Shown here in pieces: positions 12,793 through 23,154 of a stretch of 64,000 nucleotides of DNA; positions within the stretch are counted from its first letter, which is position 1, and each line of letters begins with the position of its first letter. The notes under the pieces are model-generated. The model made no database searches, was not told where the DNA came from, and worked only from the letters and a program-made list of their open reading frames with translations. The stretch spans positions 107,795 through 171,794 of the forward strand of contig JAQGDQ010000479.1 in assembly GCA_030141605.1 (NCBI GenBank), given 5' to 3'. The position numbers were made by a program, and so were the translations under genes. The stretch comes from Tubiluchus corallicola (taxonomy: Eukaryota > Priapulida > Priapulimorpha > Priapulimorphida > Tubiluchidae).

Positions 12793-13249
12793 CCCTTTCA
12801 TGCCCGTTGTATCCCGTGGGATACGAGAATATTTTCTGCCTTTAAAATTAATGAAATTTTAAAACTGACACTTATTTGATCTGTTAATAGTTATTTTGAT
12901 TTAAGCCAATAACAATAGACTAAAATGGTGATAAAATGGCAAACTAGAAAATCTACATAGCATAAAGAACTGCGCAACGTACAGTACTTTAGAGACGACT
13001 TTGTACAGATCAGCATAGCGTGCATACTAAATGTCTTAAATATTTTAAAAAATTATCAGCAGTTGCAAAATGAAGCACATTTTATGTTTCCATTGAATCC
13101 CAATGTATCCCGTGGGATACAGGCTATATTTAGCACACGGGCACAGGTAGAAAAAATAGTTATTATGTGTAAACAAGATGGACATACTGAAGAAAAGTGC
13201 CAAGCCAAAAAATTTTTTCTTATTAAAAAATAATTTGGGACTGAAAGGG
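12793..13249 (+). mobile_element. piggyBac-like MITE, full length
   Basis: The 457-bp element is flanked by TTAA (12789-12792 and 13250-13253) and its termini read CCCTTTCATGCCC and (inverted) CCCTTTCAGTCCC. TTAA target duplication with CCC-type ends is the hallmark of piggyBac elements. It holds the 16-bp palindrome GTATCCCGTGGGATAC twice, once near each end. No transposase is encoded, so movement would need an autonomous relative elsewhere. Other copies are at 7431, 35677, 40850, 43453 and 52344. Confidence 0.9.
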
Positions 13250-13295
13250 TTAACTGGAGAACTAGGAAGTGGTTGTTATTTTGTGATCATTGTAG

Positions 13296-13730
13296 ACATA
13301 GACATAGATATAGACATAGATATAGATATAGACATGTTTATTCATCTCTTCTAATGCACATTTACATAAAATACACAGCTGATTAATCATATAAAATTTA
13401 CGAACAAAAAGAGATGGAAAATATACATCAAGAAGTGATTAAGTTGGTGCAAGAGAAAAGTTAGCAAAAGACCATCAGGTCTAAGAGCCTTTCTACCAAC
13501 TGTTTCAATTCCAAAAAAAATAAAAATTGAATAAAATTCATTATTAAAGAGACTTAAAGAAAAAAATTTCCACTAAGAGGATTGTAGTCAGATATGCCTA
13601 ACGGCTTGTTGGTGGCAAATAGCTGCAAGAATCTTTCAGTCTCTTAAAGCTGCCTAGCAAGCTTGCATCAGTTACCATTTCACTGCAAAAAGTTCAATCT
13701 TTTCAACAAATGTCTCCAGTATGCTCTGCT
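13296..13730 (-). mobile_element. Probable LINE 3' end with (TATGTC)-type tail
   Basis: On the minus strand an AATAAACATG is followed by a TCTATA/TCTATG hexamer tail at 13296-13335. The AATAAA plus short tandem tail is the usual non-LTR retrotransposon end. No protein similarity was recognised upstream. Confidence 0.45.
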
Positions 13731-13904
13731 AGGTTTTATTTAAAGGAAGCATCAACCCTCGAACAGCATTTATTGCATTTTAATGTGCAATTAAGAATAT
13801 TGAAATCACCACACAAGACTGGTTTGCCTAAAATGTAAAAGAAATTTAAATATTTTTTATCTCCCGCCAAACGAACGTCGCTGCCTGCATATTTTAAAAA
13901 AAAA

Positions 13905-14125
13905 TGACGTAAGCTGGTGTCTGCTGGGCAGCGTGAATGCTGTGAAGGCAAGTTGTGATGAAGGTACGCGCTGAGAAATGTCTACAGTTCACTCAGAAGT
14001 TCAGTTATTCCAGCTTTGTATTTAACTGCTTATGTAAAAATTAATCATTTGGTCAACTTTGACCAAGATTAAAATGGTTACGTAGCTTTAACCCACAGGA
14101 TTATACCGTAAAATGTGTAAATAGT
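13905..14125 (+). repeat. Dispersed repeat shared with 19160-19385
   Basis: The segment from 'agctggtgtctgctggg' to 'ccgtaaaatgtgtaa' matches 19160-19385 in the same orientation with small gaps. The family is unknown and no terminal repeats or coding sequence were found. Confidence 0.7.
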
Positions 14126-14269
14126 ATACATTAATTACGTAAATGTAATTAATTTACAGACTTTTGCTGATTTTCAGACACACATGTAAACTTGCCAGCA
14201 TACAGTAGGCACCAGGTGGGTTACTTAGTTTATAGAGTTCGCTCTATAAGTCAAAAAGGTTGTTGAAGC

Positions 14270-14480
14270 ACTTGGCAGAATAATTGTTTATATTTCGAGG
14301 TAACCAGATGACGCCATTTTTCACCAAAATGAGCGCGCCCAAGCGTGAAGTGATCGCGATTTTTAATTGCAATTATTAATTACACGAGGCGCTTATCACA
14401 ACTTCATTGCTGAAACTTTTTCTCAAATATTAGAATAAGCTCAGCTTCCCAAGAGACTTTGCTTTTGCGTTTAGGGGTAA
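14270..14480 (+). repeat. Dispersed repeat family ('gaagtgatcgcgattttt')
   Basis: Related copies occur at about 15185-15350, 45780-45990 (inverted) and 59475-59665. Shared landmarks are a TGACGTCA or TGACGCCA block, 'gaagtgatcgcga', an ACGCGAGG/ACACGAGG block and 'cttcccaagag'. The copies are old and diverged. No element type could be assigned. Confidence 0.55.
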
Positions 14481-15184
14481 CTTAATTCTAAAACTGAACA
14501 ATTTTTGCCTTTAGTTTGTGTGTAACTGGTGATTAGCTGAAATTGTTCCGGCTTTTAATTGCATAACGTACAAAAGTCATATCTTGAAAACGATTTAAAA
14601 TCTATAAACTCGTTACTTTCACAGCCAAAAGCTAATGTAATGTAACATTATGCTGTGAAACCTAAATTTTGCAATGCACTTGCTACAAATACTATTGCAG
14701 TCGAAACTTCGGCCATTTTTTTCTGTTCCGCACGATATGAAAAAATAACAAAGCATTGGCTTTACCTTATCAGTTTCAAACAAATATGTAATTGGAAAAT
14801 TCTTAGCAATTTAACTGGTATGTGAGCACAAAAAGTGAAATTTTGGTGTAAGGGAAGCATAATGTAGGCAGTTATTATACATGTATTGCTAATTAAAAGA
14901 ACGGACAAGCCACTTGGCATATTGTGCTAATTTTACTATTGTGACTTTAACGTAGAAAAGTATAACAAAGAAATTTCCCAAAAATCAGCCTGTGAAGCTT
15001 AAAATGAAATTACACTACTAGTGTTCAGTTGAAGATTATGGCCTGACTGGTGGACATCATGGCTTTTCCGCAGGCATGCTCTGTATAAATTAAATCAAAT
15101 TTCTGCGGCTTACCTAATGTTTATGCAAAATGCAAAATTATCTATCAAATTTTCTTGCAAAAAAACTCTTGATGGAAATTGATA
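14481..15184. other. No gene seen
   Basis: AT-rich unique sequence. No frame exceeds a few dozen codons. Confidence 0.4.
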
Positions 15185-15350
15185 GTAAAATGCCATTCTT
15201 CAGCCGATGAAACATTTAATGATCACGATTTTAAATTGACTTTACACTTTACACGAGATGCTTTTCACACTTTTATTATTAAAACCTTCTAACATTTTCA
15301 CGAGAATAGAAATACGATCCCAGAGGGCGTGCTTTTCCTTTGACTCTCTG
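15185..15350 (+). repeat. Diverged copy of the 14270 repeat family
   Basis: It keeps 'taatgatcacgatttt', 'acacgagatgctttt' and the following landmarks in order. It is the most diverged of the four copies. Confidence 0.45.
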
Positions 15351-16484
15351 TACGAAATTATTAGAGGAATTTGGGGTCCCCAACTTGCAGTTGTCAGAGT
15401 CTAAGAAACATCAAACATAAATTTATTACGTTTGTAGTTTTCCGCCAAATGTTAGAAAATTTTCAACAATTTTTCTACTTGTAGACAGGTGCAGAACATT
15501 ACAAAATGCACAAAATAAATAGACAGAAAGAAGAAGCGTGACATTATGCAGTAGAGGCCAAAGTTATTTGGTTAAGCAACAAGATTATTGATAAGGCTGA
15601 GGCAGGTTGTAACAAAGAAAATTTTCTAGCAAACATTACTAAACGTCAAAGATGACAGAAATAAGATAAATAAGACAGATGACTTTGATATTTTGTGCTA
15701 GCAAAAACACTACAATTATATTGAACTTTGATAGTACGCCTATTTAATGTACGAGCAACTCAGATGTCATATCACAAGCTTAGATGAAATTGATTTAGAA
15801 ACAACGTCAATCAAGGAAATACATATTCTTGTGATCGAAAAGGTGTTGACTTATAAGGTAGGTTATGAAATTGTTAGCATGATAATGCAAAGTCTTGGCA
15901 GATTTATTTTGTCGAGATAAAGTTTTTGTTGAAATTTAATTAATGCCTTTAGGGTTGTTCCAGAAATTATTCTTCCATCCCGGTAATTGTTAAAAGGAGG
16001 CATTGGCGACAACTATTGTCACTGTCATGCTATTGTAGCTCTAGAAACTGCACTGATATTTCATTAATGATTTGGATTGGTGTGAGCTGCTATGTTTGTG
16101 GAGAGTTATTAGATTACTATAACATGTTGGCTGCTTGTCATGATTGATTGCCTGATCATCAAATGATAGAAACAAATTATCAGCTCCGTCGAATAATGTA
16201 TTCTAGTAACTTCGTAATGCAATAATGAATAATACAATTTATTATTCATTGTGTAACATATACTTCTGTTTTTATACTAAATTTACATTGAATATATATT
16301 TTTGCATTGTGCTGCATGCGTGCGTATAGCAATTCAATTTTATTTTGTAAAACAGGTGAAAATAGACGGTGCGTTAGCTGATTCTAAATTAGGTGCTGTG
16401 AAAGTGATTTTAATTATACGTGTAATAATAACAAATAATAATTAGCATTATCTGTTTATCAGTTACACCTGGTTATTATTTCAG
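15351..16484. other. Upstream region of the MS4A-like gene
   Basis: No coding exon was recognised. A good splice acceptor (TTATTATTTCAG) ends at 16484, ten bases before the start codon, so a noncoding first exon probably lies in this stretch; I could not place its donor. Confidence 0.4.
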
Positions 16485-16493
16485 CATAGAATC

Positions 16494-16790
16494 ATGACAG
16501 ACATGCGTGACACAGAAAATACAGATATGAAGCCACATTCGTATACTCCTACAGCAACTCCACAAGCAGCACCTGCCACAGGCCAAACTCCACAAGTTGT
16601 GTTTGCACCAATTTCTGCTCCTCAAGGAGCATTTGCGCCTGAAGGAGTCTTCACAGCAAGCTATGCGCCTCAGATAGTATACCAAGCACCACCAAATCAG
16701 CTTCAAGTACCTTTCACACAAGTCAATTTGGCAACTGTCAACCAGCCACAGTTCAACGATAAATGCGCAAAAATTCTTTCTATTCTGCAG
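16494..16790 (+). CDS. MS4A/CD20-like four-pass membrane protein, exon 1
   Basis: Codes residues 1-99 of a 271-residue protein that continues at 17225. The exon starts ATG at 16494 and ends in phase 0 at the donor CTGCAG|GTATCA. Residues 12-85 are a low-complexity Pro/Ala/Gln/Thr/Val-rich cytoplasmic tail of the kind that precedes the membrane domain in MS4A proteins. Residues 90-99 (KCAKILSILQ) begin the first membrane segment. The family is animal-specific; members modulate signalling and ion flux next to receptors, but the function of this one is not known. The ATG lies ten bases after a strong splice acceptor at 16484. Confidence 0.85.
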
Positions 16791-17224
16791 GTATCAACTT
16801 TTTAGTGACTTTTGTGTTAAAATGGTAGTTTCAATTGCTGTAATTAAAATAGTACATAGATTGATTGTTTTACACCTGAATAAAATGAGTTAAGATAAAA
16901 GAAACAAGTTCCCGGACAAGCTCAATAGCTACTTAATGTAAGAGATTTCAATGAGTAAAAACACATTTCAAATGACATACAATTCACAAAGTAGTGACAG
17001 GAGATATCTCTTGCCGTTTTTCTTGAATTGGGTGAGACTGTAAGACTTTTCAGAGAGTTTCTTCGAGGTCTCATGCCAGACGAGTTTGGCGTTGGGATGA
17101 GTGGTTAGGGCATCAATTTTCGTAGCCTTGGTACCCAAGAAGGACAGGTGATTTGCGTATGAAATCCAGTTAGTGAAGTAAATTTAGTTTAGTTAGTAAC
17201 TAAACTTAGTTTCTGTTTTTGTAG

Positions 17225-17743
17225 GTTCTGTGTGGCTGTATTGCACTTATCGCGGAAATAATAATAACGACTTACCATTGCGGGACCACTGGTGCTGGCA
17301 TTTGGTGCGGATTTTTCTTCATTATTGCTGGAGGCTTAGGTCTTGGTGCAGCTGGGACCAGCCAAAAAAAGAAATGCTTGATCATTTCTTTCATGGTGTT
17401 AAGTATTCTTGCTGCCGTATTTGCAGCCATTCTTATAAGTTTAGCTAGTATATACTTTGATGGTAGAGAATGTAAGGCTGCTTACTGGACCCAAATAGCA
17501 TCAGCGTTTATAGAAATGCTGCCCTCTATTTGGTCTGCGTCCCTTTGCTGCAAGGCAGTTTGTTGCGGAGCAGTAAGTAATCCAGGAGTTGTATATTATG
17601 CACCTGGTCAACAAAGTGGAGTTTTGGTTACACCAGGAGTGCAAGTTCAGCAGCAAACACAGTTCCAAGGACAGCAGCCTAAAGGAGGGCAAGTGGCTCA
17701 GCCTCTTTATGTGTATGGTACGACAGTGCCAAATAAGCAGTAG
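17225..17743 (+). CDS. MS4A/CD20-like four-pass membrane protein, exon 2
   Basis: Codes residues 100-271 after a 434-bp intron (acceptor TTTTTGTAG|GTT, phase 0). Four hydrophobic segments are visible at about 93-116, 122-142, 150-177 and 184-214. The second (GIWCGFFFIIAGGLGLGAA) is the best match to the MS4A signature: a W-x-G turn leading into a glycine-rich helix. A Cys cluster (CCKAVCCG, 208-215) closes the membrane domain and could be palmitoylated; that is inference. The tail is rich in Gln, Gly, Pro and Tyr. The stop is TAG at 17741. TMEM176 or another tetraspan family is the main alternative. Confidence 0.85.
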   Translation, partial: VLCGCIALIAEIIITTYHCGTTGAGIWCGFFFIIAGGLGLGAAGTSQKKKCLIISFMVLSILAAVFAAILISLASIYFDGRECKAAYWTQIASAFIEMLPSIWSASLCCKAVCCGAVSNPGVVYYAPGQQSGVLVTPGVQVQQQTQFQGQQPKGGQVAQPLYVYGTTVPNKQ

Positions 17744-18614
17744 GAAACATGATAAATAGCTAATTATTGAAGAGCATTTTTAAAAATACAGTTTTGTATC
17801 TTGATATTGTTCGTATACATTTTATATGTATTGATAAAGCAGTGAAGCAACTGTAATATTGAATAATAATTTAAATGTTGATTTTAATGCCGATTTTTTG
17901 TTGTTGTTTGTTGTTAAAACTGTTACAATGGAATAAGTTAGGTGCAGAAATTATTATGGAGTGATCTAAGCCTATGAAAATTCAAAATGCTAGATCAGAA
18001 AGTAAGCTAAAGATTATTCACTGACTTTTATCAGTCTAACTGATCGATTTTGTGACTAAAATGAATCTTTTGTTATTTTAACTCAGATTCTCGTGATAGT
18101 ACGAAAATTTGTTCAATTGGTTTAGGTCATCGATCGATCTTGGTGCCTTAAAATCATCATTATTGTTACTCTCAATTATCATTATTATGACCGATTCGTA
18201 TTATAACCATCTTGTAGCTGTCATTGCTAATATCGTCAACATTGTCGTCATAATTAACATTACTAGCATATTTACTTTTTTTGTTGACCTATTAGTTTTC
18301 CATGTTGTTGTGTATTCTTTTCATCTGCTGTAGCTAAGTCATATGCAATCCATGTTGGATGTACCTTGAAGCTTTTACTGAATTTGCTTGAGCTACACTC
18401 ATAGCACTCAGTGTAGAAGCATGTCAAACTTATAAACAGAATGCTGATATTGTAATTCTATTGGTTATACTGAATAGATAATGAAGTAAATACAAAAAAA
18501 TGCTTTACGTAATTTTATTATTTGTTTGTCACGCGTTTAATGTTTCTGAACTGCAGATAAGCAGGAAATTTACCCGAATGCAGCAGCCATCATTCATCTA
18601 TTGGCCTTTTGAGT
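17744..18614. other. 3' flank of the MS4A-like gene, no other gene seen
   Basis: AT-rich sequence. No canonical AATAAA was found close to the stop codon; AATAAT occurs near 17862. A hydrophobic 74-codon frame at 18109-18333 is Ile/Leu/Val-rich and has no other support. Confidence 0.4.
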
Positions 18615-18810
18615 TTAGACCATTGAAAGCACAAGAAAACCCTTCATAAACAAAAAGCTTAAAAAATTCGTCACTTACTTACAGCCTTATTGCACGCAGG
18701 ACTTCAATCGGCAGCAACGCTATGTAAAACATGTAAATATAAACTTCCGAGATGACCATTAGACGTAGCCAATTTGACAACAAATCATTTGAAACAAGTT
18801 CACATAACAC
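18615..18810 (+). repeat. Dispersed repeat, copy 2 (see 5650-5900)
   Basis: It is collinear with 5680-5890 from 'aagaaaacccttcataaa' to 'cataacacttagtaaa', with scattered indels. It abuts an inverted LINE tail at 18823. Confidence 0.55.
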
Positions 18811-18822
18811 TTAGTAAAGTTT

Positions 18823-19045
18823 GAAATGACGGTTAGAAAATATTAGTGTACGATTATTTAACACTGATGCATTTCATATCAGATAGAAACTACTGGAAGC
18901 GTTTAGTACGTAATATAAAGTCATGTATACATTGGAATATTTTACAGTTAGCAACAGTTAAATTCATCTTTTCCGAATAATAACAACTTCAACAGAGCAT
19001 TATTTCCTAACTCAGCTATATTAAGGTTTTATGGGGGTTCTTTGA
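18823..19045 (-). mobile_element. LINE 3' region, minus strand
   Basis: On the minus strand this matches 63360-63545, which lies downstream of a LINE reverse-transcriptase C-terminus. Shared landmarks are 'tgaagttgttattattcgg', 'tacatgactttatatta', 'ctaaacgcttccagtag' and 'tctgatatgaaatgcatca'. Only the 3' end is present. Confidence 0.65.
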
Positions 19046-19159
19046 GGGTACAACTATAACAAGTAATAATACAGAACAAAATATTATCGTGATACCAAAG
19101 CATTAATGTATGTACTCCAGTTGCTGAATCATTGGTGTATCCAATAAAGGCGTAAAATA

Positions 19160-19385
19160 GTAAAAGCTGGTGTCTGCTGGGCCGCATGGAGGCAAGCTGT
19201 GATGAAGGTATGCGTTGAGAAATTTTCTACAGTTCAGTCAGAAGTTCAGTTATTCTAGCATTGTATTTAACTGTGTTTATGTAGAAATTAGTCATTTGAT
19301 CGTTTATGACAAAGATTAAAGTGGTTTAACCCACACAGTTTTAATCAACAGGATTATACCGTAAAATGTGTAAGTATAAATATAA
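19160..19385 (+). repeat. Dispersed repeat shared with 13905-14125
   Basis: Same orientation and order of landmarks as the copy at 13905, including 'agctggtgtctgctggg' and 'ggattataccgtaaaatgtgtaa'. Confidence 0.7.
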
Positions 19386-19570
19386 ATAAAGAATAAATAA
19401 ACTTTAACGCAACTACTATACCAATTATGTTACTCTTCTAATGTAGGCCTAATCATATTCATATTAGTACTAATGACATAAAGCTTCAGTCACAGAGAAG
19501 CTATGGAAACCGAGCAAAGAAAATTATACAATTATAATTATAACACTGATTGTTGAAAAAGGTAACATTG

Positions 19571-19827
19571 ACCAGACGGTTTAGTCTAGTGGTAATGCGT
19601 CTGCTTTTCGTCTGGGAGGTCGTGAGTTCGAACCAGCGTCCGCGTCATACCAAAGACTTTAAAAATGGTACCTGCCATGTCCTGCCTGACCTGTCCTGTG
19701 GTATTTAGGGTAAAAGTGGGGTAATAATAGTCTCTGTTATGCAGTTGTAGGTTGTTATTTACAGTCGGCGATAACAGCTCTTTGAGCTAATGTTAATTGT
19801 TGACCCAAAAGTCGACTTTAAATAAAG

Positions 19828-19926
<99 letters not shown>

Positions 19927-19962
19927 TTTATTTTTATTATTATTATTATTATTATTTAATAA
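19571..19962 (+). mobile_element. tRNA-derived SINE, second copy, long (ATT)n tail
   Basis: It has the same A box, B box and body as the element at 3680, with a longer (ATT/TTA)n tail from about 19828 to 19962. The T-rich tail lies only about 37 bp upstream of the acceptor of the lectin exon at 20000, so the element may now contribute to that acceptor's upstream context; this is inference. No clear target duplication was found. Confidence 0.85.
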
Positions 19963-19999
19963 TAGACTTATCTTTATTTTTTCATGTGCATCATTACAG

Positions 20000-20204
20000 C
20001 CCGCTCCTCCTGGCGGCCCGTCTGGTCCTAAAGATTGTAAAGATGGGGAGGAACACTATGCAGGCAATTGCTACAGGTTTAGCACAGTGAAGGACACTGC
20101 TTGGAAAGCCTTTATGAATTGCAAGGTGATTGGAGGAGATTTGGTTGCCATAGAGACAGCAGAAGAAAATCAGTTTTTGGCGAACATTGCAGAAACTAAG
20201 CGTC
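20000..20204 (+). CDS. C-type lectin domain protein, penultimate exon (5' end of gene not found)
   Basis: Acceptor CATTACAG|CCC at 19999/20000, donor CGTC|GTAAGT at 20204, ending in phase 1. It encodes a short Pro/Gly stretch (PAPPGGPSGP) followed by the first half of a C-type lectin domain. Numbering from this exon, Cys13 and Cys24 form the extra N-terminal pair of long-form domains and Cys41 is the first core cysteine, in the context WKAFMNC. GGDLVAIETAEENQFL is the usual helix 2 region. The upstream exons, which should carry a start codon and probably a signal peptide, were not identified, so the protein is partial here. Confidence 0.88.
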
Positions 20205-20253
20205 GTAAGTTCGATACCGTCAAAATCAACTTTCGTAACATGGGGAAAATAAA

Positions 20254-20262
20254 GAACAGTCT

Positions 20263-20304
<42 letters not shown>

Positions 20305-20324
20305 CTGTTCTTTATATATATTAG

Positions 20325-20368
<44 letters not shown>

Positions 20369-20520
20369 GATAGATAGATAGATACAGATATAGTATATTA
20401 GATATTAGATATATTAGATATCATATAATATCTATAATAATATTATCTATAATATATATTACAAAGATTCAGTAATATATTTTATTTTACTATATATATA
20501 TATACATATATATATAAACT
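20254..20520. repeat. (TA)n tract with hairpin arms in the lectin intron
   Basis: A long TA dinucleotide tract with a GATA/TAGA section. The first part is bounded by inverted arms: AAAGAACAGTCTTATATA at 20252 and TATATAAGGCTGTTCTTT ending near 20313. This would form an imperfect hairpin about 45 bp inside the intron. Confidence 0.8.
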
Positions 20521-20900
20521 TTACAGAGATGATAAATCAGTGTTAGTAACGACGAATAAAAATATGACGTATTTACAACTAAGCACAAAATATTAAAAAT
20601 TACGATTTAATTAACATGGCCGTGGATATATGAATTCTGAATTAGTGTGTATGTTGTCGTACAGGTGTGATGGTATTTCATATCTGGTTAATATTAGTGA
20701 TTTTAATTTTGTTTTAAATGCTGACAGGGACTTGATTTGTTTAACCTGTAATGGTAGAGAATTCCAAAGTAGAATTGCTTACTTGATTATAGAGTTGCTT
20801 CCATAGTGGGTATTTGTCCTAATTTGTTTTAGATATACTTAATCTGGAATTGACGTTAGGATTTGGGAAAAAGCTAAATCTGGGTGTTTCTTAGTTAATC
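20516..20900 (-). mobile_element. LINE 3' end with reverse-transcriptase C-terminus
   Basis: On the minus strand it encodes remnants of the terminal peptide that ends PRPY in the sister copies, followed by the 3' untranslated region. The AATAAAGATTA(TA)n end seen in the other copies is replaced here by the (TA)n tract to its left. It sits antisense within the lectin intron. Confidence 0.75.
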
Positions 20901-21537
20901 TAAAGGTTAACTCCCTAAACACACAATAGATGGCGCAAACAATAACAGTAAAAATTTGTTTTTCTCCCACCGACTAAGATACCTACAATTTTCTAAACGA
21001 TTTTTTTCTAAATGAATCAGTATTTGCTGCATAATTTGCAAAATGTGGGACTGTAATCGTTTATTTTGGTGGGAAAGGACAGTAAAATGAGAATTTTAAC
21101 TGTTATAATTTCTAACTAGCAAAGGCCCCGCAAAAATTTTTGCGTATAAATCCACTCATAATCAAAAATACGCGAACATCCTACCTAGTGCTTCTTTACT
21201 TACCTAACGCAAAGCCAGTAGCAGCAGCTTTTGGTGGACGTGCCCTAAAATATAGCCCACACCATCGTGTAGCCCTGTTCTGTCTCTTTCTAAAGAGCTA
21301 TATATCTCGTTTCGAGAGTCCCACCAGGCGCCGCTAGAACGTTTTTTCCGCAGGCTGTTTGACAAAAATTTTGAAAAAAATCACTGATAAAATTTGTTAT
21401 TTTAGTGTTTAATGGGAGTAGTAAAGTACATTATGATTGCTGTGGAATGTACAAAAGTTAAATAACTGTTATATTATATGAAAATATAATGGTAAATAAC
21501 CAAATTTAATATGAATTATATTTTGTTTTTGATAAAG

Positions 21538-21761
21538 CTGGTGATCATTTTTGGATTGGTTTAACCGACATACACGAGGAGGGTGACTGGAGGTGGTTTG
21601 CAACAGGTGGACCTGCTCTATTTACTTCTTGGGATGTAGCAGATGGCCAACCAGATAATTACGGCGATGGCGAAAGCTGCGCCATCCTGCGGGCAAATGG
21701 GAACACGTGGAATGACTTCTCGTGTGATACAGCAAAATTTCCGTATATTTGTGAATTCTAG
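21538..21761 (+). CDS. C-type lectin domain protein, last exon
   Basis: Acceptor GATAAAG|CT at 21537/21538; the split codon joins C from the previous exon with CT to give Pro. It completes the domain: FWIGL (73-77), a QPD motif (106-108) and WND (126-128), with Cys116, Cys131 and Cys140 completing six cysteines. QPD in the carbohydrate loop is the combination usually linked to galactose-type ligands, and WND supplies the calcium-site partners, so calcium-dependent galactose-type binding is predicted from family knowledge. The two exons give 142 residues to a TAG stop. AATAAA is at 21863. Confidence 0.92.
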
Positions 21762-21862
21762 GCGACAAGCTAGATTTGAAAAAGTAAAAAAAAATCGAAT
21801 CTATATAGGCTAATATTAAACATGTTTGTATACTGTTGTCACTGATTTGCATGCTGATTATT

Positions 21863-21868
21863 AATAAA
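21863..21868 (+). terminator. Polyadenylation signal of the lectin gene
   Basis: AATAAA lies 102 bp after the stop codon, the only close canonical signal. Confidence 0.7.
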
Positions 21869-21998
21869 CGAAACTTAGTGTGAATTTTACTGGTACTTGA
21901 GGAGAATTTATACGCTTTACTACATGTGCCTATGTAGCAAGTTTGCAATTTTTGTATATCACGAGTATCTGCTTATACGCGACTACAGCGTTGAAGAT

Positions 21999-22112
21999 AC
22001 CGGTTGTTCAAATCACGTTGAGAAGACTGGTTTTCGTCTGATCACCGAAGTTAAGCAACGTCGAGGCGGGTTAGTACTTGGATGGGTGACCGACCATGAA
22101 TAGCACGTGCTG
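21999..22112 (+). pseudogene. Diverged 5S rRNA-like sequence
   Basis: It keeps 'aaatcacgttgagaagac', 'tctgatcaccgaagttaag', 'gttagtacttggatgggtg' and 'cacgtgctgg' in order, but the 3' third is altered. It leads directly into a LINE-like coding remnant at 22114, unlike the 5S element at 11657. Confidence 0.75.
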
Positions 22113-22113
22113 G

Positions 22114-22712
22114 AGCAAGCAAGCACGCCACAACAAATGTATGCAATAAAACTACAGATTGTCAATGCACTAAAGCACAGACAATTCAATACTTACACTT
22201 TGTTAGAAAACAGAAATGAATGCTTTGGCATAATCCCACAACTCAAGCAATTTAATTTACCAATTTCACCTACAAATAGAGAGTTGGAATCCATTGCTCT
22301 TAAGTTTTATTCATGGACAAGGATTTTTTAAAAAAAATTTATTCCGCCAAACTTGTGAACATCTACTTTTCGACTGCCCTTTCATAGACTCACAAAAGTG
22401 TATGTTTTTTAAGAATAACATTAACAGCACTAATATTGCTGTGTTAATTCAAAAGCAAAATGATAGCAACACTTTGTTGAAGTAATTAAGGATGACTTCA
22501 TTAGACAGCAAATGTCAGGAGTATTATGATACGTGTTACTAAACTAGCGGTTGTACTATTGCCATCTTTGTAATTTTAATTAGTAATTTACACAGTGTCT
22601 AGAGTCACCTTATTTTATTAGAAAATTTGTAAAATTTATACTTATGCTAATGTTGTACCTGTAAATAGAGGTTTTATTAATAAAGATTTTAAATAAATAA
22701 AAAATTACAGAT
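22114..22712 (+). pseudogene. LINE reverse-transcriptase C-terminal remnant and 3' tail
   Basis: Two adjacent frames encode a peptide ending in CEHLLFDCPF, the Cys/His pattern (CEHLL..C) found near the C-terminus of many LINE reverse transcriptases. They are separated by a frameshift in the A-rich tract at about 22328-22340. The region ends in AATAAAGATTTTAAATAAATAA at 22678, which looks like the retrotransposon 3' end. It is fused downstream of a 5S-like sequence. Confidence 0.6.
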
Positions 22713-22762
22713 CAACATTTATGCTATTAAAAGCATATAAAAATCATATGATGATTAGAAAC

Positions 22763-23146
22763 TAAGGGTGAGCATCGAACGCTCGAATTCGATTCGAATG
22801 AGTTTTTTTGAACTCGATTCGAATGCAAAATTATAGATTCAAATACTTTAATCACATATATTCCTGATCATTAAAACGATTGAAACATCATGCAATTAGC
22901 ATAATTTAGCTGTGATTTCTGCGCACAATTTTAAACAAATTACTAGTCGTTTTATTGCAGAACAAAATCTAGTGATATGCATGATCTTTGTAAGACTAAT
23001 TTTTACTGGTGGTTCGAAAAACTTGTTTGAAAATCTTTCGATCTCAATTCGAATTTGAAACACTGAAGTTCGGTTTGATTCGAATTCGAAAGTCATAAAT
23101 TCGGTTCGATTCAAATTCGCTTTCTGGTAGAGAATGCTCACCTCTA
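22763..23146 (-). mobile_element. hAT-type MITE, minus orientation, perfect 8-bp duplication
   Basis: The 384-bp element has ends TAAGGGTGAGCAT and (inverted) TAGAGGTGAGCAT and is flanked by TTAGAAAC at 22755-22762 and 23147-23154. An 8-bp target duplication with TAGGGGTG-type ends points to the hAT superfamily. The interior is dense in TTCGAA and GAATTCGAATCG motifs, largely self-complementary. No transposase is encoded. Sister copies are at 34004 and 54237. Confidence 0.9.
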
Positions 23147-23154
23147 TTAGAAAC

